A stretch of DNA of 64,000 bases from Phycisphaerales bacterium (GTDB lineage Bacteria > Planctomycetota > Phycisphaerae > Phycisphaerales > SM1A02), in the NCBI GenBank assembly GCA_030748455.1, contig JASMLY010000013.1:1-64000 (forward strand). Direction: 5' to 3'. This document shows, piece by piece, positions 1-8,558 of this stretch. A model generated the notes under the pieces. That model searched no databases. It had not been told where the DNA came from and saw only the letters and a program-made list of their open reading frames with translations. Numbering within the stretch: position 1 is the stretch's first letter; the number at the start of each line of letters is the position of its first letter. Both the position numbers and the translations under genes were made by a program.

Positions 1-141
1 CAATTCCGCGCCAAACTCCATGGTTCTAGCAAGAACAATTGAGCCATCCTTTGCGACCAACACAAAGTGGGTGCACGCAAATACTGAAGAACAAACGAGT
101 AAAACGGGCACAATTGTTAACTGAATTAATTTCTTATACAT
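1..141 (-). CDS. Choloylglycine hydrolase / penicillin acylase family protein, N-terminus only
   Basis: Only the first 47 codons lie inside the window; the gene runs off the left edge. It begins with ATG at 141, preceded by a GGAG ribosome site at 151-154. The first 22 residues are a hydrophobic secretion signal ending VFA. The next residue is Cys23, followed by THFVLVAKDG, then ARTMEFG. In the Ntn-hydrolase family of bile-salt hydrolases and penicillin V acylases, such a Cys becomes the N-terminal nucleophile after processing, and an Arg-x-Met-Glu/Asp segment follows. The likely product is a secreted C-N amide hydrolase. The substrate cannot be told from this fragment. Confidence 0.7.
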   Translation of the reverse strand, partial: MYKKLIQLTIVPVLLVCSSVFACTHFVLVAKDGSIVLARTMEFGAEL

Positions 142-205
142 CTTGGAAACTCCTTTATGTGTTGTCATATACACTACACAGTATAATATATTATTAATAT
201 CTCGA

Positions 206-211
206 TATACT
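206..211 (+). promoter_or_regulatory. Candidate -10 element (TATACT) of the barrel-protein gene
   Basis: TATACT lies exactly 7 bases before the ATG at 219 and no Shine-Dalgarno is visible. Transcription would start at or next to the start codon. A second TATAAT at 182-187, with TTGTCA at 162-167 but only a 14-base spacer, is an alternative. Confidence 0.45.
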
Positions 212-218
212 ATTTCCC

Positions 219-1172
219 ATGAAAACACTCCTCTTTATATTATCAACGGTCGTTTTGGCGAACCAGGCCTTTGCCACAACCACAATTGTTGATAGAGAAG
301 CAATGCAAAGGGCGCTGGTTCTCGATATTTTGCAAGATGTTGACAACCGCTCAAATTATCAGGGCGATGTTGACTCGGCGTTGTTTACCATTAGTTTGCT
401 GCAGCAACCAAAGACGCAAGATGCTACAAAAACAGCATTGTCAGACGAAGAGTTAGCAAAAAAACTTGCTAACCCAGTTGCCGCGATGATAAGCGTTCCG
501 TTTCAGGGTAACTATGATCGCAAGATTGGTCCAAACAACGATGGGACTCGTTTTCAACTTAACTTTCAACCGGTAATTCCATTTGAGCTGAATGACGAGT
601 GGAACTTGATTAGCCGGACCATTGTTCCGATTATTAAACAAAAAGACATTCTTCCTGGCTCGGGAATCCAAACAGGAGTTGGTGACATTGTTCAAAGTTT
701 TTTCTTATCCCCAAGAAAGCCAACCGAAGATGGGTGGATACTTGGAGTTGGACCCGTCTTGTTACTTCCAACGGCTTCGAACGATTTACTTGGTACAGAA
801 AAATGGGGCGCAGGCCCCACCTTTGTTGGTCTCAAACAAGATGGCCCATGGACTTATGGCATGCTCGCCAACCATACCTGGTCTTATGCTGGTAACAAAA
901 ATCGAGCCGACATAAACGCAACATTCATCCAACCCTTTGCAAGTTACACCACCCATGACGCTTGGACATTCGGTATCCAAACAGAAACAACGTACAGTTG
1001 GGAAACCGAAGAATGGTCGATTCCAATTGAAGGAGTTGTTTCCAAAATGACCTCAATTGGAAATCAGAAATTAAACATCTTTGGTGGCCTCAAATATTGG
1101 GTAGATAGCCCCGACAGCGGCCCACAAGGGCTTGGTTTCCGCTTTGGAATTACCCTTCTCTTCCCAAATTAA
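219..1172 (+). CDS. Outer-membrane beta-barrel protein, putative transporter (neuromedin-U/MetA-pathway-like)
   Basis: 317 residues with a clear signal peptide (about residues 1-19, ending NQAFA). From about residue 85 the chain has alternating strands typical of a barrel (PFQGNYDRKIGP, RFQLNFQPVIPF, GVGPVLLLPTAS) and ends in a hydrophobic strand, FRFGITLLFPN. This resembles barrel proteins often labelled transporter or neuromedin U in marine bacteria. The substrate is unknown. It stands alone between the divergent Ntn hydrolase and atpG. There is no Shine-Dalgarno and a TATACT sits 7 bases upstream, so the mRNA may be leaderless. Confidence 0.65.
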   Translation: MKTLLFILSTVVLANQAFATTTIVDREAMQRALVLDILQDVDNRSNYQGDVDSALFTISLLQQPKTQDATKTALSDEELAKKLANPVAAMISVPFQGNYDRKIGPNNDGTRFQLNFQPVIPFELNDEWNLISRTIVPIIKQKDILPGSGIQTGVGDIVQSFFLSPRKPTEDGWILGVGPVLLLPTASNDLLGTEKWGAGPTFVGLKQDGPWTYGMLANHTWSYAGNKNRADINATFIQPFASYTTHDAWTFGIQTETTYSWETEEWSIPIEGVVSKMTSIGNQKLNIFGGLKYWVDSPDSGPQGLGFRFGITLLFPN

Positions 1173-1186
1173 TTAGAGGCTCTGCG

Positions 1187-1216
1187 TTGTCAGTGGCGCA
1201 AACTCTCTGCTATAAT
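1187..1216 (+). promoter_or_regulatory. Sigma-70-type promoter of atpG
   Basis: TTGTCA (1187-1192), an 18-base spacer, then a perfect TATAAT (1211-1216). The ATG of atpG is only 10 bases downstream, with no Shine-Dalgarno between. The transcript would have a leader of only about 4 bases. Confidence 0.65.
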
Positions 1217-1226
1217 CCCGCCTCTT

Positions 1227-2090
1227 ATGGCACAAATACGCGCGATCCGAAAACGAATGACCGCAGTGGGCACGATCACCCGCATTACAAAAACAATGCA
1301 AATGATTGCGACCGCTAAATTCACCGCGGCTCTTGCACGAGCTAAGGACACACGCCCTTACAACGACGCTGTTCGCAATCTTGTTGGCGAAGTTTCTTCC
1401 GCAGCCGGTGATTATGATTCACCGCTCTTTACATCAAACAGCGACGGAAAAAAAGAACTCCTCCTTGTGATCTCATCTGATCGTGGATTGTGTGGTGCGT
1501 ATAACGGTAACGTGTTACGAGTGGCACTGAACAAACTTCGGGAAGCCAAAGCTACAAACAAAGAACTTGTTGTAGAAACCGCGGGAAAGAAAGCAGCAGC
1601 GTTCTTCAAGTTTCAAAAACACGAGCCAGCAGAAAAACATACTTTGGGCGACACTCCAAAATTCGAAGATGTTGCTCGAATTGCAGACCGATATATGGAC
1701 GGGTTTGCAAAAGGCGAGTGGGATGTGGTGAGTGTTGCGTATATGCGGTTTGAATCCAACGCGAGACAGATACCGGAAATCATTCAACTACTGCCCTTGT
1801 CACAAGAGGAAAGTGAACCAGAAGGCACTTCGGCCAACTACGATTTCTCTCCATCTGCAGAAGAGATTCTTGACGATCTTCTTCCAAGAAGCGTAAAAAC
1901 AACGCTTTTCCAAGCGTTTAACGATGCGGCAGTCAGCGAGCAAATCATGCGGATGGTTGCCATGAAGGCAGCAACCGAAAACGCAAACGATTTGGGCAAA
2001 GATCTACGACGTGATTACAACCGAGCGCGTCAAGCACAAATTACCACTGAACTCACCGAGATTATCTCGGGAGCAGCAGCACTCGAGTGA
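1227..2090 (+). CDS. atpG: ATP synthase F1 gamma subunit
   Basis: 287 residues, the normal family length. It opens with the gamma-subunit coiled-coil start (IRAIRKRMTAVGTITRITKTMQ) and closes with the matching C-terminal helix (RQAQITTELTEIISGAAALE), which together form the rotor shaft turning inside the alpha3beta3 head. Gamma links proton flow through F0 to ATP synthesis at the inner membrane. The usual partners atpA, atpD and atpC are not adjacent; the gene overlaps a cobalamin adenosyltransferase gene instead. The beta subunit gene lies 56 kb away. The start follows a strong promoter with almost no leader. Confidence 0.95.
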   Translation: MAQIRAIRKRMTAVGTITRITKTMQMIATAKFTAALARAKDTRPYNDAVRNLVGEVSSAAGDYDSPLFTSNSDGKKELLLVISSDRGLCGAYNGNVLRVALNKLREAKATNKELVVETAGKKAAAFFKFQKHEPAEKHTLGDTPKFEDVARIADRYMDGFAKGEWDVVSVAYMRFESNARQIPEIIQLLPLSQEESEPEGTSANYDFSPSAEEILDDLLPRSVKTTLFQAFNDAAVSEQIMRMVAMKAATENANDLGKDLRRDYNRARQAQITTELTEIISGAAALE

Positions 2091-2620
2091 TCGTAATGCC
2101 TCTATACACCAGAACTGGAGATGACGGAACGACTGGACTTTCTGGTGGTGGACGCACAGAAAAAGACAGCGCGAGAATGCACGCAGTTGGCGATGTTGAT
2201 GAACTTAACGCAGCCCTTGGCGTAGTTGGCGACGAGAATCTTAATCCATTGCAAACATTGTTGTTTGAACTTGGCGCCGACTTGGCTAGCCCAGAAACAA
2301 ACGAATCCCCACGCGTAGGGAAACCAGACATCGAACATATTGAAGAGTGGATTGATCAAGTCGAAGAAGGAAACGACCCACTCAACACATTTATTCTTCC
2401 TGGCGGTTGTGAATTTGCCGCTCGACTGCACTACGCAAGAACAGTCTGTAGGCGCGCAGAACGAAGCGTAACGACACTTCGCCGCGAAGGCGGGTGTTCA
2501 CCAGAAACACTAACTTTACTCAACCGAATCAGCGACTTACTTTTTGCGATGGCGCGTTCGGTAAACAAAATGGCAGGTCTCGGTGATATACCTTGGACCC
2601 CAAACACAGACGAGGAATAA
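2087..2620 (+). CDS. Cob(I)yrinic acid a,c-diamide adenosyltransferase, PduO type
   Basis: 174-177 residues. Transfers the 5'-deoxyadenosyl group of ATP to Co(I) corrinoid, making adenosylcobalamin. The family's N-terminal ATP-binding segment LYTRTGDDGTTGLSGG is present, as are the central VGDVDELNAALG and the C-terminal ARTVCRRAERS with LNRISDLLFAMAR. The GTG at 2087 overlaps the atpG stop; the ATG at 2096, starting MPLYTRTGD, fits the family better. It is probably cotranscribed with atpG, and gapA begins 3 bases after its stop. It implies use of B12 cofactor, though no B12-dependent enzyme is seen here. Confidence 0.9.
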   Translation: MIVMPLYTRTGDDGTTGLSGGGRTEKDSARMHAVGDVDELNAALGVVGDENLNPLQTLLFELGADLASPETNESPRVGKPDIEHIEEWIDQVEEGNDPLNTFILPGGCEFAARLHYARTVCRRAERSVTTLRREGGCSPETLTLLNRISDLLFAMARSVNKMAGLGDIPWTPNTDEE

Positions 2621-2623
2621 ACA

Positions 2624-3637
2624 ATGGCTATTCGAATTGGTATCAATGGTTTTGGGCGTATTGGTCGGCTTGTGTATAGAGCCGCTGCGATGTCTGGTGA
2701 TTTTGAAATCGTTGCAATTAACGACCTTGTTCCTCAGGACAACCTTGGATACCTTCTTCAATATGACACAATGCACGGCACGTTTGCAAAAAAAGTAACG
2801 GTCACTGATGACGGCTTTGATGTCGATGGCATGCAAACCAAATGTTTAAGCGAACGTGATCCTTCGGCGCTTCCTTGGGGCGATTTGGGTGTTGATTATG
2901 TTTTGGAATCAACTGGATTTTTCACCGATTACACAGGAGCGCACAAGCACATAGAAGCAGGCGCAAAACGTGTATTGGTTTCTGCCCCAACAAAAACCCC
3001 TGACGAAGTTCCTACCTTTGTATACAAGGTAAACCACAATGAATACGACCCGGCGAATCACAAGGTACTTTCAAACGCTTCGTGTACCACAAACTGTCTT
3101 GCCCCAATTGCAAAAGTCGTTGACGATTCGTTTGGTCTTGAAGAGGGGTTGATGACCACCATTCATGCGGCAACTGCTACGCAGCCAACCCAAGATGGTC
3201 CAACCAAAAAGGATTTTCGTGGTGGCCGAAATGCGTATATGAACATCATCCCAGCAAGTACTGGTGCCGCAAAAGCGGTTGGTCTTTGTTTGCCACACTT
3301 ACAGGGGAAACTCACCGGCATGTCAATGCGTGTTCCAACAGCCGACGTTTCAGTTGTCGATTTGACCGTTCGAACAAAGAACGCGACATCGTACGAGGAT
3401 ATTTGCGCAGCGATGAGCACCGCATCAGAAGGTGCAATGTCTGGCGTACTTGGCTATACCGAAGAGCCACTCGTAAGTTCCGACTTTGTTGGCGATCCAC
3501 GAAGTAGTATCTTTGATGCGAATGCGGGCATCGGATTGAGCGACACCTTCTTCAAAGTAGTAAGTTGGTACGACAACGAAGCGGGCTATTCCAACCGTTG
3601 CGTTGACATGATGAAAATGATGTCTTCGAACGACTAA
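2624..3637 (+). CDS. gapA: Glyceraldehyde-3-phosphate dehydrogenase, type I
   Basis: 337 residues, full length. Oxidises glyceraldehyde 3-phosphate to 1,3-bisphosphoglycerate in the cytosol. The N-terminal Rossmann motif [14 protein letters not shown] is present. An Asp in AINDL is the usual mark of NAD rather than NADP use. The catalytic Cys is at about residue 154 in [12 protein letters not shown], with its partner His at about 181 in [10 protein letters not shown]. The C-terminal [11 protein letters not shown] is intact. It starts 3 bases after the adenosyltransferase gene, so atpG, the adenosyltransferase and gapA probably form one transcript. It faces mdh across 21 bases. Confidence 0.96.
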   Translation: MAIRIGINGFGRIGRLVYRAAAMSGDFEIVAINDLVPQDNLGYLLQYDTMHGTFAKKVTVTDDGFDVDGMQTKCLSERDPSALPWGDLGVDYVLESTGFFTDYTGAHKHIEAGAKRVLVSAPTKTPDEVPTFVYKVNHNEYDPANHKVLSNASCTTNCLAPIAKVVDDSFGLEEGLMTTIHAATATQPTQDGPTKKDFRGGRNAYMNIIPASTGAAKAVGLCLPHLQGKLTGMSMRVPTADVSVVDLTVRTKNATSYEDICAAMSTASEGAMSGVLGYTEEPLVSSDFVGDPRSSIFDANAGIGLSDTFFKVVSWYDNEAGYSNRCVDMMKMMSSND

Positions 3638-3658
3638 GCGTCAGTGACTATCACCAAC

Positions 3659-4609
3659 TTACGCTAACTCGGGGAAGGTTGTCTTCACCGTGTTGACTAA
3701 GTCAGCAACGTGCGATGCGGATTCGTCCATCATTGCTTGTTCACTTTCATCAAGTTCGATTTGCACAACGCGTTCAACACCGTTCTTTCCAAGAACGCAC
3801 GGCACACCGACAAACAGACCGTCGATGCCAAACTCGCCATCGCAATACGCAGCACAAGGCAAAATTCGTTTCTTGTCTTTGATAATTGCTTCGGCCATCT
3901 GGACGCTACCACTTGCAGGAGCGTAATACGCACTTGTGCCCATCATTTTGACTATTTCACCACCACCAACTTTTGCCCGGTCAACGCACGCAGTAATAGT
4001 TTCTTCAGGAAGTAACTGCGAAACGGGAATACCGTGGACAGATGTGTACCTTGGAAGCGGAACCATGTCATCGCCGTGACCACCAAGCAGCAGTGCTTGA
4101 ATGTCTTCAACCGAAACATCAAGTTCCATTGCAAGGAATGCTCTAAAGCGCGCAACATCTAAACATCCCGCTTGTCCAACAATTCGGTTGGTTGGAAAAC
4201 CAGAGGCCTTCCACGCGGTGTACACCATTGCGTCAAGTGGGTTTGAAACAATAATCATGACCGCGTCTGGCGCTGCCTGCGCAACTTGTTCAGAAACAGA
4301 CTTCACGATTTTTACATTTGTTGCAATGAGATCGTCGCGGCTCATGCCCGGTTTTCTTGGAATACCCGCAGTAACAATCACGACATCACTGCCTTCAACA
4401 TCTTTGTAGTCGCATGTTCCTGTGATGTTTGCATCGAAGCGTTCCATTGGACTTGCGCAAAAAAGATCAAGCGCCTTGCCCTGTGCAACCCCGACTGCAT
4501 CTGGAATATCAACTAGAACAACGTCGCCAAGTTCTTTGGCGGCAGCCCAAACGGCGCATGATGCACCTACGTTTCCTGCTCCAATAACACTAATTTTTGC
4601 TCGTCGCAT
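3659..4609 (-). CDS. mdh: Malate dehydrogenase (LDH-like type)
   Basis: 316 residues. Interconverts malate and oxaloacetate with NAD in the TCA cycle. The Rossmann glycine motif is GAGNVGAS near residue 10, with an acidic LVDIPD after the second strand as in NAD enzymes. RKPGMSRDDL carries the substrate-selecting Arg typical of malate rather than lactate enzymes. NPLDAM and the catalytic His in GGHGDDMVPL are present. It is monocistronic and convergent with gapA. A TAGAAT on the minus strand near 4651-4656 may be its -10 element. Confidence 0.93.
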   Translation of the reverse strand: MRRAKISVIGAGNVGASCAVWAAAKELGDVVLVDIPDAVGVAQGKALDLFCASPMERFDANITGTCDYKDVEGSDVVIVTAGIPRKPGMSRDDLIATNVKIVKSVSEQVAQAAPDAVMIIVSNPLDAMVYTAWKASGFPTNRIVGQAGCLDVARFRAFLAMELDVSVEDIQALLLGGHGDDMVPLPRYTSVHGIPVSQLLPEETITACVDRAKVGGGEIVKMMGTSAYYAPASGSVQMAEAIIKDKKRILPCAAYCDGEFGIDGLFVGVPCVLGKNGVERVVQIELDESEQAMMDESASHVADLVNTVKTTFPELA

Positions 4610-4697
4610 ATTTGTTAAACCTTTATTGGTTGATGTGGTGTGAAATCACGCATTCTACACGACCTACAATTGTTCCGCAGTACGGTATTCTGCCACA

Positions 4698-4757
4698 ATG
4701 ATAAAACAAGTACTTATTAGCGGCATACTTGGTGGGACCAAGAAACGACGCGCGTGA
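4698..4757 (+). CDS. Possible 19-residue small protein or gene remnant
   Basis: A short open frame reading MIKQVLISGILGG then TKKRRA, placed between mdh and the broken MFS gene. TATTCT lies 6 bases before its ATG, the same spacing as other candidate leaderless genes here. The hydrophobic start followed by an abrupt basic tail could be the truncated N-terminus of a membrane protein. It may equally be chance. Confidence 0.2.
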   Translation: MIKQVLISGILGGTKKRRA

Positions 4758-4761
4758 TAGT

Positions 4762-6045
4762 TTATTTGTGCTTGCAGCTCGTTTCTTTGACGAAAAATGA
4801 AATCAAGAATGAAACACAAAGGCAGATTGTTAACGGCAGAAAAGCCGTGTGGATTTCATCGGAGGTGTAGGGCGTAATACTATTTGTCGCACCGTGTTGT
4901 GAATCAAGCAGTAATCCAATCACGGGACCAAAACCAGCACCGCCCCCAATCAATAATGTGTTCACAAACCCAAGCGTGATACCTTCGCCGCCCTTTGGGC
5001 TTAAGTCGTTCCCAAGCGCGTATGCAACAACATTTCCGCACGCAAAAAATCCCATCCCAAACAAACAGATTCTTGCAAGAACAACCGAGTCACCAATTCC
5101 ATACACAAGAAAAAAATACGAAACAACAACGCCCCCACCACCAGCTATCTTCGGTTTTTTCCTGCGATTTATTTTTCCAGAGAACCATCAAAATAAAAAA
5201 CTGCCCGTAATTGCGCCAACAAAAACAAACGACGCACAACTTGCCGCTTCAACCGAAGTTACTCCGAGCGAACTTTCTAAAAATACAGAACCCCAAGCCG
5301 CGCCAAATGTCATAAATGTCGTTGCAATAGTAGCGGCATAAACACCACACACCCATATTTGTTTTGAGCGAACGATTGCAGAAAGATGTTTTAAGACATC
5401 ACTTAGCCCAACAGGCGGCGATCCGCTTGGGTCTCTGTTTTCACCACTGGGGTGGTCCTTCACTAAAAACAAAATCCCGAGTGAAACAGCAAATCCAAAC
5501 ATTCCAATAAACGCAACCGTATCTTTCCATCCCAAATGTTCTGGCGTGGCCGCCCAAGAGAGAAAATTGTCAGCGCTAATTGCCCCAAGCATACCAGCCA
5601 TGTTGGTTAGCCCTACAAGCAACGAAAATCTGTTGCTAGGAAACCAGTTAGAGGCAATCATGAGAACAGAAACAAAGGAAAAACAAGCGCCTAGTCCAAT
5701 CATAGAGCGCGCGAGAAGCGCGGTTGTTACCGAGTCTGCTTGAGAAAAGAGTAGACACCCAACAGACGCAACAAACGAAGCAATTGCGAGTGGTCGTTTT
5801 GGACCGAAGCGATCGCCCAAGATTCCCACGGGAATTTGCATGACTGCGTAGATATAAAAGTAACTCGCCGCAATTAAACCAAACTGGAACGCACTTGTTC
5901 CAAATGATTCCATAAGTTCTGGGTGCATCGCACCCGGCACAACTTGGTTTGTGTAGTCAAAGAGAAAATATAGGGTGCAAATTCCCCATATAACCCACGG
6001 CATTTTGCCAAGGGGCAACTTTGTTGTGCGTACCGCGTCAGACAT
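4762..6045 (-). pseudogene. MFS transporter gene interrupted by one in-frame TGA
   Basis: Two open pieces (6045-5188 and 5106-4762) are in the same frame, separated by a TGA at 5188-5190 and 27 further sense codons. Read through, they give about 427-429 residues, a normal 12-helix MFS length. The first piece has helix 1 to about helix 8, including the loop-2 motif GILGDRFGPKRPLA. The stop falls in the loop after helix 8, just before WFSGKINRRKKP, a spot with the conserved loop 8/9 motif. Other genes here use TGA as a stop, so recoding is unlikely. A nonsense mutation (for example TGG to TGA) or a sequencing error is likeliest. Possible starts are ATG at 6045 or GTG at 6051; TATCAT lies 9 bases before the ATG. 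Confidence 0.8.
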
Positions 6046-6110
6046 AGTCACAGCATGATAGTAGAAGGAAAATAAACTAACCGGAGGTGCGTTTGCTTTG
6101 GGGTACAGGC

Positions 6111-6141
6111 AAAAAAACCCCAGACAAGTATTCGTCTGGGG
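6111..6141 (-). terminator. Rho-independent terminator after tRNA-Ile
   Basis: On the minus strand an 8-bp stem CCCCAGAC/GTCTGGGG (6118-6125 with 6134-6141) is followed directly by seven T. It lies just downstream of the tRNA gene. Confidence 0.85.
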
Positions 6142-6151
6142 TCTTTAGATA

Positions 6152-6225
6152 TGGGCCAGAGTGGACTCGAACCACCGACCTCACCCTTATCAGGGGTGCG
6201 CTCTAGCCAGCTGAGCTACTAGCCC
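6152..6225 (-). tRNA. tRNA-Ile, anticodon GAT
   Basis: A complete cloverleaf on the minus strand. The acceptor stem GGGCTAG pairs with CTGGCCC (one G-T pair), the D arm is GCTCAGCTGGCTAGAGC, and the anticodon loop CTGATAA has GAT at 6189-6191. The T arm contains TTCGAGT and the discriminator is A at 6152. The 3' CCA is not encoded. It is a lone tRNA, not part of an rRNA operon in this window. Confidence 0.95.
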
Positions 6226-6248
6226 CCACAATGTTCCACAAAGAAACA

Positions 6249-6272
6249 CGGTCGCAACTTGCGTTGCGACCG
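6249..6272 (-). terminator. Hairpin terminator after the sugar dehydrogenase gene
   Basis: A perfect 10-bp stem, CGGTCGCAAC with GTTGCGACCG, and a 4-base loop. On the minus strand it is followed by TGTTTCTTTG. It lies between the stop of the sugar dehydrogenase gene and the tRNA gene. Confidence 0.7.
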
Positions 6273-6310
6273 AGGATTATATCAAATTCGCCTCATGGGT
6301 GGTTGTTGTG

Positions 6311-7870
6311 TTATTCGCAAGGACCCCACGCACCAACAATCTCTAGAAGATCGGTCACATCAACAATACCATCGTCGTTGATGTCAGCACCACAACCCGA
6401 GCAAGACCCCCAAGCATCGATTGCTTCAAGAACATCAGCGACATCAACGGAACCATCACCGTTGACGTCAGCAGGACAATTGTTTGGGTCACAACCGCCA
6501 TCATCACAAACAGTGCCATCACCGAGCCACGTGCCACCGCCATTATTGCAATTGCTTTCATAGATGTTTACACAGGTTCCGCTTGTTCCAATACAACACG
6601 CACCTGTTGAAGGTTGTGGGATAATTTTAAAGACCTCACCACCAAGATCACAAATATAAATTTCACCATTGGCATCACAACCAAAACCAGATATAGAACC
6701 GATTGTTCCAGCATCTGGGGTTAGTTCACTTGTGCGGTCTTGATAATCGATGACATTCGTGCCGTCATATCGAAACGACCAAATTTTGTTGTAGCAATAA
6801 TCTCCAAAGAAGTATGTACCATCTAAACTCGGAATCGCGGACCCACGGTACACTTCCCCGCCAGTTATGGAACAACCATAGGAGTGCGAGTATTCCCAGA
6901 TTGGAAAGACCATCGTGCTTTGAGCATCACACCCACCTGTGTTGTAGGCATGGTTACCCTCGTAACAACGCCAACCATAATTTTCTCCACCACTGCTTGA
7001 AGCTGGCTGGAAGGTGACCTCTTCATATTCGTATTGGCCAACGTCGGCCATCCACAAGTCGCCCGTTTCGCTGTCAAACGCACAACGCCAAGGGTTACGA
7101 AGACCATATGCCCAAATTTCATCGTCGCCCGTAACACCAACAAATGGGTTGCTTGCTGGTATGGCGTATGGAGAACCACCATCAACGTCAATTCTCAGCA
7201 TTTTGCCAAGCAATTGATTCGTAATATCTTGTGATCGATTGCCAGGATCACCACCACTTCCGCCATCCCCTGTTCCAATATAGAGATATCCGTCTAAGCC
7301 AAAACCTAACCACCCACCATTATGGTTGGTGTAGGGTTGGTCAATCGTGAGGATGGTGTACCCACTTCCAGAGTCTGCGATGTCTGGGTCTGCGGAGACA
7401 GAATATCGCTTGATGTAGGTGTCTCCATTGCTTGCCGTGTAGTTCACATAGAAGTACCCATTGTTTTCATAATTGGGGTGAAACGCTAGTCCAAGTAGAC
7501 CTTGCTCTGAACTTGTACTCACACTCAAACTCAGAAAAGGGGTTGCGTTTAGAGTCCCACTATCAAGATTGAAAATTCGAATGCGACCCGTAGAACCCGA
7601 GCGTTGTTCAACAATAAAAATACGGCTTGTGTCATTTGGTGCAGCAACAACTTGAACTGGTCGAGCAAGTCCAGTGATCAATCTCGTTGTGGTGATTGCG
7701 GCAGAAGCTACAGAACGAACAGGGTCCTGACCAGTATGTGAGAGCACAGGATCTTGCCCCGTATGCCATGATGGTTGCCCACCTTTTGGCAGTTCTGGCT
7801 TGAACGCCATTCCCCCGCCAATAATTGACAAAGTAGCGAGGCCTGCTGTGAGTATGATTCGTGCGAACAT
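6311..7870 (-). CDS. Secreted PQQ-type glucose/sorbosone dehydrogenase with C-terminal dockerin-like repeats
   Basis: 519 residues with an N-terminal signal. Residues of roughly 60-400 form the beta-propeller of the soluble glucose/sorbosone dehydrogenase family (RIFIVEQRSGRIRIF, EQGLLGLAFHPNY, GDGGSGGDPGNRSQD, WAYGLRNPWRCAFD, GENYGWRCYEG). These oxidise sugars with bound PQQ and calcium. A short Cys-rich segment follows (GACCIGTSGTC to GDGTVCDDGGC). The chain ends with two calcium-loop repeats, DVNGDGSVDVADVLE and DINDDGIVDVTDLLE, the dockerin-like tail common on secreted planctomycete proteins. Its ATG has a good AGGAGA site. No neighbour suggests the substrate. Confidence 0.85.
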   Translation of the reverse strand: MFARIILTAGLATLSIIGGGMAFKPELPKGGQPSWHTGQDPVLSHTGQDPVRSVASAAITTTRLITGLARPVQVVAAPNDTSRIFIVEQRSGSTGRIRIFNLDSGTLNATPFLSLSVSTSSEQGLLGLAFHPNYENNGYFYVNYTASNGDTYIKRYSVSADPDIADSGSGYTILTIDQPYTNHNGGWLGFGLDGYLYIGTGDGGSGGDPGNRSQDITNQLLGKMLRIDVDGGSPYAIPASNPFVGVTGDDEIWAYGLRNPWRCAFDSETGDLWMADVGQYEYEEVTFQPASSSGGENYGWRCYEGNHAYNTGGCDAQSTMVFPIWEYSHSYGCSITGGEVYRGSAIPSLDGTYFFGDYCYNKIWSFRYDGTNVIDYQDRTSELTPDAGTIGSISGFGCDANGEIYICDLGGEVFKIIPQPSTGACCIGTSGTCVNIYESNCNNGGGTWLGDGTVCDDGGCDPNNCPADVNGDGSVDVADVLEAIDAWGSCSGCGADINDDGIVDVTDLLEIVGAWGPCE

Positions 7871-8064
7871 AGTTCTCTCCTAATAAGACTACGGGGATCA
7901 AAAGTTGGTGTGCTGAGATTACACACCGTCGGCAATCGACCACTCTTATTCGTACAACAAGGGAAAGAGGTTGCAAAAACAGTCCGATAAGGCACTTGCG
8001 TACTCTGAGGTCGATGTTTCAGGGTACCCCCCAACTTACCCCAAAGCAAGCGTGAAATAGTGAT

Positions 8065-8496
8065 TTACAGCCCTTTTTCTACCGCTCGTCCGCTATCAGT
8101 CCAACCAGTGAGCCCGCCTTTGAGGGTTCGGACATCTTTGAACCCTTTTTTGATCAACTCCTTACTCATGGCTATGGCAACGGCGTCGTTCCAAGTTTCA
8201 CCAGAAACGATGATGATTCCGGCCTCGTCAAGTTTCCAAGCATCAAAAAAGAGGGTTTCTAGGGGTACATTCATCGATCCAGGAATATGACCCTGGCTAT
8301 ATCTAAACGGAACCCTTGCATCAACCAAAATGGTTGGACTTTCTGTTCCAAATAGAGAAGTGTCCCCCTTTTGCATCAACGATTCCGCCTCATCATTGTT
8401 GACGTACACCAAATTTTTATCGCTGATTCCTGTAGAACACCCCAAAAACAGGGTTCCTACAAGGGAGATCGTTACAAGAAATACAAGGCGTGCCAT
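8065..8496 (-). CDS. Rhodanese-like lipoprotein lacking the catalytic Cys
   Basis: 143 residues from the ATG at 8496, which gives a proper lipoprotein signal ending LFLGC; a longer frame to 8685 adds a basic stretch that spoils it. A single rhodanese fold follows: ILVDARVPFRYSQGHIPGSMNVP, then IIIVSGETWNDAVAIAMSKELIKKGFKDVRTLKGGLTGW. In active rhodaneses a Cys begins the loop after the central IIIV strand; here the loop reads SGETWND and no Cys remains after the lipobox. It is probably a non-catalytic, membrane-anchored binding protein. It is divergent from the DsbD-alpha-like gene. Confidence 0.7.
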   Translation of the reverse strand: MARLVFLVTISLVGTLFLGCSTGISDKNLVYVNNDEAESLMQKGDTSLFGTESPTILVDARVPFRYSQGHIPGSMNVPLETLFFDAWKLDEAGIIIVSGETWNDAVAIAMSKELIKKGFKDVRTLKGGLTGWTDSGRAVEKGL

Positions 8497-8558
8497 GGAT
8501 GGAGAGAATACACAACTCTTGCGTTCGTTGTAGGGTATAGATTGAAGGAGTTTTACTG

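Noticed and set aside
5188..5190. TGA read as selenocysteine or tryptophan by an altered code
   Set aside because: Many genes here end in TGA, no SECIS-like element is evident, and MFS transporters do not use selenocysteine. A mutation or base error is simpler.
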